A stretch of 64,000 nt of DNA from Spinacia oleracea (taxonomy: Eukaryota; Streptophyta; Magnoliopsida; Caryophyllales; Amaranthaceae), in contig NC_079491.1 in assembly GCF_020520425.1 (NCBI RefSeq), positions 1,302,001 to 1,366,000 of the forward strand, given 5' to 3'. The position numbers and the translations under genes were made by a program. Every line of letters starts with the position of its first letter. Positions within the stretch are counted from its first letter, which is position 1. The notes beneath the pieces are model-generated. The model was not told the DNA's origin and did no database searches. It saw nothing but the letters and a program-made list of their open reading frames with translations. Shown here piece after piece: positions 1 through 9,200 of this stretch.

Positions 1-282
1 ACAATTTTTTTTTTTTTTTTTTTGTCCAAAGTCTCAAAGCATCTTAAACTTACTCAACTGTTAGTCTATACATGATAATACGTTTGTTGAATGCTAGATG
101 TGTGATATGACATGTGGTGTGACAGTTAATTATCTGTCAGACAATTTTTCTCAAAATTTATTCCGTCTATAATTATAAAGCCTTGTTATCTGTCGGACAA
201 TTTAGTTCAGAACCAAATTCAGTTCAGTTCAATTAAGTTTAAATTTACGAGAAATTGAAAATTTGGTTGGTTGAAAATGAAG

Positions 283-3200
283 GTGGTATCAGACGAAGCA
301 AGAGCAATGTACAACGGAGGGGCAGGAGGTTTGACATATTGGAGCCCTAACGTCAACATTTTAAGGGACCCACGTTGGGGCCGTGGACAGGAGACTCCCG
401 GTGAAGATCCCATGCTAGCCGGTAAATATGCTGCCATGTATGTCAGAGGTTTACAGGGTACAGACGGTGAACGGTTGAAAGTGGCTGCTTCTTGTAAACA
501 TTATACTGCCTATGATCTTGATAATTGGAGTGGTGTTGATCGTTTCCATTTTAATGCCCAGGTATTTTCTTACTTTTAATAACTTAGTAACAATGTCTTT
601 TTGGTCAATTATAACTTGCACAACTTGTTAATCCTATAATGTCTTATATCTTAAACTAAGGTCCTATAAATTCTGATAAGTTCAGATAAGTTAAGTTCAG
701 ATAAATTTAAATAAGTTCAAATCTTATAAGTTTAAGAGAACACACTCTATATCGCTCATATGATGTGACAACTATTAGTAAAACATAGATAAACATCGGT
801 ACGTGACGGGCCATGGAGGAGCGCACATACTTCGTGAGGTAGTGAACCAAGGAAAATTTGTCTCGAGTTTGTGTCTCTATTCCATAAATGAGGCCCATGT
901 ATGGCCCGATCCATGTGTCCTGTCGATTTGTATCGGGACAACGAGCAGTGGCGGCGCCAGTACGAGTTCAGCGGGTTCAACTGAACCCGTACTGGCAAAA
1001 ACAAAAAAGAAATTCGCAAGATTCTGAAATTACGAAATTTCAACCCTATGTACAATTAAGCGCTCAAAAATGACAATAAGGCAAAGCTGGAGCATTGGTT
1101 GGAGCGGAAATAATCTTCCCCATTCATTTTAGTGTGTGTGGTCGTGGGTTCGACTCCCAGCGACATATATTTTCAGACATGAATTTTTTTTCCTTTTCTT
1201 TCTTAGTAGCAATAGTTTAATACTCTTAATAAATAATTGTTTTTTGTACATTCCTATTACTAAATGTCTTTCTAAATTTGAAAATTAACAATGTTCTAAA
1301 AGAAACTGTATTTTGTTTTTATTCATTATCTTTAAAAAAAAAACTTTAATTATTTATCTTATGTACTACAGTATGTATAAAACGTGTTATTTGCACCTAA
1401 AAAATCAATAAAATATGCTAATGTACGCTCTGGACAAAAAAGATGACTTATGTTTTAATTTCGAACCCTTAACACAAATTTCCTGGTACCGCCACTGACA
1501 ACGAGCCTCCTTACTATTTTTAAGATTTTTTGGTTAATTGGTTAAAAATAAATTTGTTGGCGTCCAGACTAGCTCGTTACGCTCGTATTGGGTTGATGTC
1601 AAGTTTCAAACATGATGTTTATCCAATGTCCATGGCCCATCGACATGCCTCTCATTTCGTGTTGGACCAATTTCATGTCGGACTTAGACAGACCGACCCA
1701 TGCTCATCCATAATTGTATTACTTCCAATATATACTTGATTTATGGTGCGTTGAACAAATTAACCCTTGCCAAAAATAAAAACCAATGAGATTTTGATCT
1801 AGTTGTAAAGATTAGAAACATATGTACAATAGATCACAGGTTCGATTCCCCTCCGCTGTTAATGGTTCATTCAGACAAAACATGAAACAACATATTTGGA
1901 AATACAAGATAGGATATTTGATCAAGAAGATAACAATATTACATTATTATGAAAATGGGTGAAATTGCGTGCAAAATGAAGACATTGGAAATAGTATAGA
2001 AGTGAATCAAAACATTGGATTTGGAAAGTACTAATACTTCACGAGATTGGTCTCACGGGTTTGGATCAAATTGGTTCTGACATACTGAATCGAAAATTCA
2101 GTAACAAAACACAATTGCCTAAATTAATAGAAAATATATTGAGAATTTTATAATACTCCTTTCGTCCCGGAATACTTGACTTGTTTTCCTTATCGGGCCG
2201 TCCCTTAATACTTGACTTGTTTCTAAAAATGCAAATATTCTAACAATATTATATTATTTCTCACTCCACCCCTATTAACCCACCTACCCCGTACTTCATA
2301 CAAAAAATAATTAAAAATTCAACCCCTACTCTCCCCCAACCTCACCTCTTAACTCACCTCCCACTAACTACATTAAAATAATACCCCACTATCAACTACT
2401 ACTCCCTCTGTCTTTTTTTTTTTTTTACGTTTGATGTTTTTCACGCGATTTAATAACTATTAAATGTGCATTGAGATTCCTCTATTTTTTTATTTAAACA
2501 AGAAAAATTACGTTTATTTATAATGTTTTCACTTTTATCAAAAATCTGACATTGGAAAAATGAGAAATATTTAATATCCAATGAATTTAATTGGTTAAAA
2601 TAATATTTGGGCACAAATTTTGATAGAATATTAATGCATTATGTGATAATATAAAAGGAAATGTAAAGAACAAAATAAAACACCCAAAATGCAATACGTA
2701 AAAAACAAAAAGAGACGGAGGGAGTACCTATTAAATTAAATAAGTCAATTCAAATCCCTTAAACTCTGTGCCAATCAAACCGGGTCGAGTATTCCGAGAC
2801 GGAGGGAGTAATGTTGATCACATATTATATTCTTCGCATAAATTCTAAGAGGACCAACGTAATTTCTCTGCTTACAATAATGTGATTAATGTGTACCAAC
2901 TTGGCCAAGTTGCGCGACATCTAGATATTGTGGGCCTTGCCAGCATCGGAGAATTTGCAGACTTTGCCTTTTCTCAAATCTTCATTTTCTATTGTTAATT
3001 ACAGTATTCATTATACTACTCCCTCCGTTTCTTTTTGTATTTTACGTTTGGTATTTTTAACGCGTTTTAACGAATAATTAATTTGCATTGAAATTCCTCA
3101 ATTTTTTTATTTAAACGAGATAAATTACGTTTATTTATAATGTTTTCACTTTTATCAAGATTCTGATATTGGAAAATGAGAAAAGTTTAATGTCCCAATG

Positions 3201-6200
3201 GAAAAGTGTGAGAAATTAAATTGCCCAATGAATTTGATTGGTTAAAATAATAATTGGACACAAATTTTGATAGAATACTAAGTCATTTATGTGATAATAT
3301 AAAAGGAAATGTAAAGAACATTTTGAAATACTCAAAAAGGAAAACGTAAAAAACAAAAAGAGACGGAGGGAGTACCTCCGTTTCAGAAAATTCTTTACGC
3401 TTGGAAAATGTGTTCAAAGTATTAAAATTTAGACCGTAAATTCTTACAATTATATACATCAATACGTTACATGTAAGATCTTGTTAAATTGGTCTCGAGA
3501 TGTATTTTCATAATATTAAATTTTTATAATTTTTTCACATACGAAATGGGATATATATATGTAGTTAAATATTGCATTGGAGTTCGTGTAAATAGTAACT
3601 GCAAAGTTCTTTTTGAAACGGAGGTAGTAATTAATACTACCTCTCTTAAACGGGCAGGTCTGATCGGGTTATATAAAGTAACAAATCACTTTTGAGTTTG
3701 CTAAATTATAGAGAATATATTATTTGATTTGTGTCATATTATTCGTGGACATACGCCTCAACAGAGTTCGAGTTTAATTCGAATGAGTCACTTTTAGATT
3801 CGGATTTACAAATAGTTGTTCATGAACAAGAGCCTACGAGTTTGAGACTTTGAGTCGACACAATAGGTGAGAAATTTTAAAACGCCTTATTGTGAATTTC
3901 ATTAATATAATAAATATAACCGTAAATAAAATATATTGTATAAAATATGAGCACCGAATAAGGATTTTTCATGAAATACCCCCGAATTTTGGCGTAATTC
4001 ACCAAATGCCCCTCGACTTTCAGAAATTCACCAAATGCCCCTCACAAATGACTTAATACCCAAAATATCCTTACTAATGATGCGCCGTTAGTCCTCCGTT
4101 AACCTAATTTTCAAATTCACCAAATACCCCTATTTTAATACTTATTTCACCAAATACCCTTATTCAGAAACTTAGTTCACCAAATACCAATAACTTAAAA
4201 TTACTCATTTTGATGCTCAACGGCTAGTTTTTGTGTTTGAAAATTAGCCGTTGCTTATTGTTTGCTTATAAATACTCTTTTTCTGACGGTTTATTGTAGT
4301 TTTCCTATTATTTTGTTAATTTCATATCATTTTTGTCATGAGTTTTCTTTCAAAATCATCATCCACACCCAATGAGTCCACATATGTAAGAGTCCCAAAT
4401 AAATTTTGTTATCATGGGAGAAAATTTGACATCCGAATATCTGATACAACACTCAATCTGAAGCTCCGGTACAACACTAAAACAGAAAACACTCCTAAAA
4501 ACACCTCAAAACGTCGCAACTCTTCAAGAAAATAGATACTTCTTTTGTACCTTATTCTTTATGTGACCAATTAATTATATTTACCACGCAATCGGAAGGT
4601 ATTCCTTTTTCAATATGGGAAATATCTTTAACATATGCAAACAGATTAAAAATAAAGCTCTTATTAATTTTATTCTAACGCATATGTTCCAGCTACCTCG
4701 GCCTCTATTGCTTCCATGCCACATATTTAACGTTAACTCCCTTTTGTCTCCGGTCTCTACTGCCTCCAAACATCTTTCTTCAATCTCCTAACTTTCTCTC
4801 AACCTTACAGTCGAGGCATAAAGGTTTTCCCACTTTTCTTTTGAGCTAGGTCCTATTGGCATGGTCAGATTTATGGACAAATGTCTATTTTTGGATTTGA
4901 GGGAACAAGAAAAAAAAATGAAACTAAGGTATGTTCCAAAGCTCATGAACCAGTGAAAAAACATGAATCTTGGCACAAAGATTTGCCTCCAAACTCAAGA
5001 TTTTCACATCATGAATCCAAGTTGAAATCGAGGTTGTGATAAAAATGTATGTGTTATTGAACTTGATTTCTTAGTTTCTTTACTATTCGGACAATAAGAA
5101 AATTAAGGTGTTAGCTTCAGATTGAATTACTTCAGCTTCACTTACATAAGATCCCTTTGAAAATGGGGTTTTTTGGCCTTTTGCTCAGCTAAAGTGCATT
5201 GTCTTTACTGGATGAGGCCTGAACTTATTGGATCATAATTGAAACTTACTGAGTGTTGTATCGGAGCCTCAGATGGAAATTTCCACCCATAATATTAGAA
5301 ATTGTTTGGGACTCTTACATATGTGGATTCATGGGTGTGGATGATGATTTTGAAAGAAAACTCATGACAAAAATGATATGAAATTAACAAAACAATAGAA
5401 AAACTACAATAAATAGTCAGAAAAGGGGTTTTTATAAGCAAACAATAAGCAACGGCTAATTTTCAAACATAAAAACTAGCCGCTGAGCATCAAAATGGGT
5501 AATTTTAAGTTATGTGTATTTGGTGAATTAAGTTTCAGAATAGGGGTATTATATGAAATAAGTAATAAAATAGGGGTATTTGGTGAATTTAAAAATTAGG
5601 CTAACGGAGGACTAACGGCGCGTCATTAGTAAGGGTATTTTGGGTATTAAGTCATTTGTGAGGGGCATTTGGTGAATTTCTGAAAGTCGAGGGGCATTTG
5701 GTGAATTACGCCATAATTCGGGGGTATTTCATGAAAAATCCGTAATAACAAAGTATCATATACGAACAGAGATGGCCAACGTGGCGTGGTGGGTCATGGA
5801 TGGGTTTGGTGGGTCGGAATTGACACACGATCCGATACAGTTAACTTAGGATGGGTCGAGTCGTGGGCTATGTCGAAAAAAACGGATACAGAACATGATG
5901 GATCGTGGGTTACATTGGTCGAATGAGTCCGATGTGAAGGCTTATTTGGATCATGTGGGTTTAGACGATCACTTACTCGTTAAAAATTAAATTTTTTATA
6001 TATGAACTTAAATTAATTAATTTTTATGTTATTCAGATACTCATATAAATATAGATAACGTACATTTAAACAATAAAATTAAAATTTATTAGCACTTTAA
6101 ACGTACCAAAAGAAAAAAAAACAGTTAAATCGGATGCCAAAGTTTTATCTCATTCTTTCCAAACATTTTAAAAAACAAATGGGGTGTAATAACATTTACT

Positions 6201-9200
6201 GATTTTCCTAACTCACCTAATTATCACTTAAACACATACCTTTCTCAATAATTAAAGTGAAAAAAAATACAAAAGCCAATGATGGAAATTACAATGAAAA
6301 CAATTAAATAAAAAGTTTAGTCATTAGCAGTGGCTAATTGTAGAGATAACAACTCTTCTTCAGGAATAGTTCTAATACTACAATCTGAACGTGGATAAGC
6401 AACACACAAAAGTGCATACCCACTTTCAACAACATCATCACTAAGCATCCCTTCACTTTGATCAACCTTCCCACTTATAAGCTTTGCAGGGCAAGTCATA
6501 CAAACACCCAATTTACAGTCATTGGGGGTGTCGAGGCCGGCGTCGAGGGCTTTTGAAAGGATGGTTTCGTCGGGGTCGACGTCGAGGACGGTGGACACGC
6601 CGTCGTGCTCGACCACCACTTTGTAGCCGTTACAAATTAGTCGAGACGGTGGTTGCGGTGGTGGTGGTAAGGGGTAGAATGGTTGGTGGTGGTGTTTTGT
6701 GATGAGTTTGGGTTGTTGTGTTTGTTTTGGGAGAGTGAGGAGTGTTGAAGGTGTGGTGAAATTTAGACTTGCCATTGTTATTGTCAAAAGTGGGGGGAAG
6801 TGTGGGTTTTTTTGAGGGGTTAAGATGATTGTGTGGTAGATGCTAGGATAAGGTTTCTATTTGGACCAACGTAATTTAATTTCTATGCATACACATATAC
6901 AATAATGTACCAATTTGGGCCAAGTTGAACGACATCTAGATATTGTGTGACTTTGTTTTTTTCTTTTTTCTTCTTTTTTCTATTGTTGTTATTCATTAGA
7001 TTTAATAATAGATCTTCCGAACGGGTCAGGCGGGTCAGGTCGGGTCGAATTATACTACATTGCTTTTGGGTTTACAAATGGTTGTCCATGATCCAGAGAC
7101 TTCGAGTTCGGGTCGATCTAACGGGTTGATAGATTTTATAACGCTTATTGTATTTTCATTAATTAGCGTCATATATAATCATAAATATAAAATTATATTG
7201 TACAAAATATGAGCATATAATAACAATATACGCGTATTGTATTTTATTGTGCTTAAAATTCCTCATAATCACATGTATTACTATAATAAATACAACAATT
7301 TTCAATCGACTGGGCCAAAAACGAATTTGATCAGTTCTGACCCATTATTACTCGGGTTATTTGGGTACGGATAGAATCGAATTTCGGTCATAAAAGCTAA
7401 TTCAAGACCTCACTATTTTAGGGTCAATTTTATATTAGATTTCGAGTTGGATCGATTTTTGACAAGCCTACATAATAGGCATGTTAAATCAGGCCATCAT
7501 GTTGGTTTCATGTCAATGTGTCATACTGTGTGTTACTTACTCCTGATAATATGTGGTGATATGATATAACCTATGGTTGGACACAGGTAACAAAACAAGA
7601 CATAGTGGACACATTTGATGTGCCATTTAGAGAATGTGTGATGGAAGGCAAAGTTGCGAGTGTTATGTGTTCTTACAATCAAGTCAATGGCATCCCTACT
7701 TGTGCTGACCCTAGACTCCTCCGCGGCACCATTCGAGGCGCTTGGCGCCTTAACGGGTACGTATATACATACTCTCTCCATCCTCGTTCCCAATTATACT
7801 CGTCTCGTGTCGATTCAGTTACTACATTACTAGACCTATTCAACAGATCGGGTTAGCGTCTGGCCGGCCGGGTCTGTTCAGAATTAAACATGGCGGGCTG
7901 GGCCTAGCCTATTTTTTTTGCTGAACCAGGCTGGGATGGAATTAAATGGGCCGGATCGGGCTGGGTTTTGTTTGGTATGTATGTTCTTCAACAGATCGAG
8001 TTAGGGTCGGGTCGAGCCTGGTCGGAATTAAACATGACGGGCTGGGCTTAGTCAATTTTTTGCTGAACCAGGCTGGGCCGGAGTTAAACGGGCCACACCC
8101 GTCTGGGCTTTGTTTGGTCTATATGTTCTTCAAATGGCTTTACATAAAAACGGGCCGGACCGGGCCGGACCAAATTACACACTTTTAAGCTAAACCTTGA
8201 CTCATTTTATACCTAAATATTTGGAATTTGACAAGGTGCTTTGTTTTATGGTTGGAAAACAGGTATATTGTTTCAGATTGTGACTCTGTTGGAGTTTTCT
8301 ATAGTAACCAGCATTATACATCAACCCCTGAGGAAGCTGCTGCTGATGCTATTAAAGCAGGTTAATCAATCTCCTTTCTTTTCTATTATTGGTGTTAATT
8401 ATTGTTTTATAAATAATTTTAATTCCCGATCTTTGGCTAGGAAAATTCCAAGAAAAAATATACGAAATTACACTGATACGGGTGTCTGACTCTTATACAC
8501 TATGGATTATGTAGATGATAATGTACAATAGTGCGATGACCAACACAAGTTGGCGGAGCTGGTGGAAAACTCACCTTGTAACTTGGAGGTCATAGGGTCG
8601 AGTCGCATCAGTTCTAAAATGCTTAAAAGTGACTCAGACGAAGACCTACCTAGCTGGTCTGACTAACCTGAGATCAATGCTGGTTCAATAGGGTCTTACC
8701 TAATAAAAAAATGTACAATAGTATCTTCTATACCAAAATTATGACATTCTTTACCCTAAAGTTTAGACTATTTGCATACTTTATACTAAGATCCATAATG
8801 TATAACTACTAGACAAATTATGCACTTAATTAGTTATTTAACCCAACTTTGTTCCTAAATGTTACAGGTTTGGATTTGGACTGTGGGCCGTTCTTAGGGA
8901 TCCATACAGAAGAGGCCATAAAGAAGGGCTTGCTTACTGAGGCCGATGTAGATAGCGCGTTAACTAATACACTAACGGTCCAAATGAGGCTGGGAATGTT
9001 TGACGGGCCCCCATCGGCCCAACCATATGGCCACCTTGGTCCAGCAGATGTATGTTCTCCAGCCCATCAAGATTTGGCCCTTGAAGCCGCCCGGCAAGGC
9101 ATCGTCCTCCTTAAGAATCACGGTGACGGCCCGACCCTTCCTCTATCTCGCATCCGCCATCGCACGGTCGCAGTCATCGGGCCGAACTCCGATGTCACGG

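Larger units (their letters stand above)
2845..3960 (+). repeat. Direct repeat copy 1 (partner 6855-7240)
   Basis: Two blocks, 2845-3016 and 3627-3960, resemble 6855-7240 in order and orientation, for example GGACCAACGTAATTT, CGACATCTAGATATTGTG and AAAATATGAGCA. Two MITEs (3019-3624) separate the blocks in this copy. The second block belongs to a dispersed family also seen at 61560-62110. FdC1 lies between the two copies. Confidence 0.6.

Noticed and set aside
1..282. First exon of the xylosidase gene at the left edge
   Set aside because: No signal peptide, ATG context or family motif; this is intron sequence and the real first exon must lie outside.
1130..1170. Possible tRNA gene (GGTTCGACTCC with stem-like flanks)
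   Set aside because: No A box, anticodon arm or acceptor stem at the right distance; it lies inside a delimited hAT element.
4338..4535. 65-codon frame in the fold-back element
   Set aside because: It sits in the left inverted arm and has no recognisable domain; the same sequence in the right arm is not kept as a gene.
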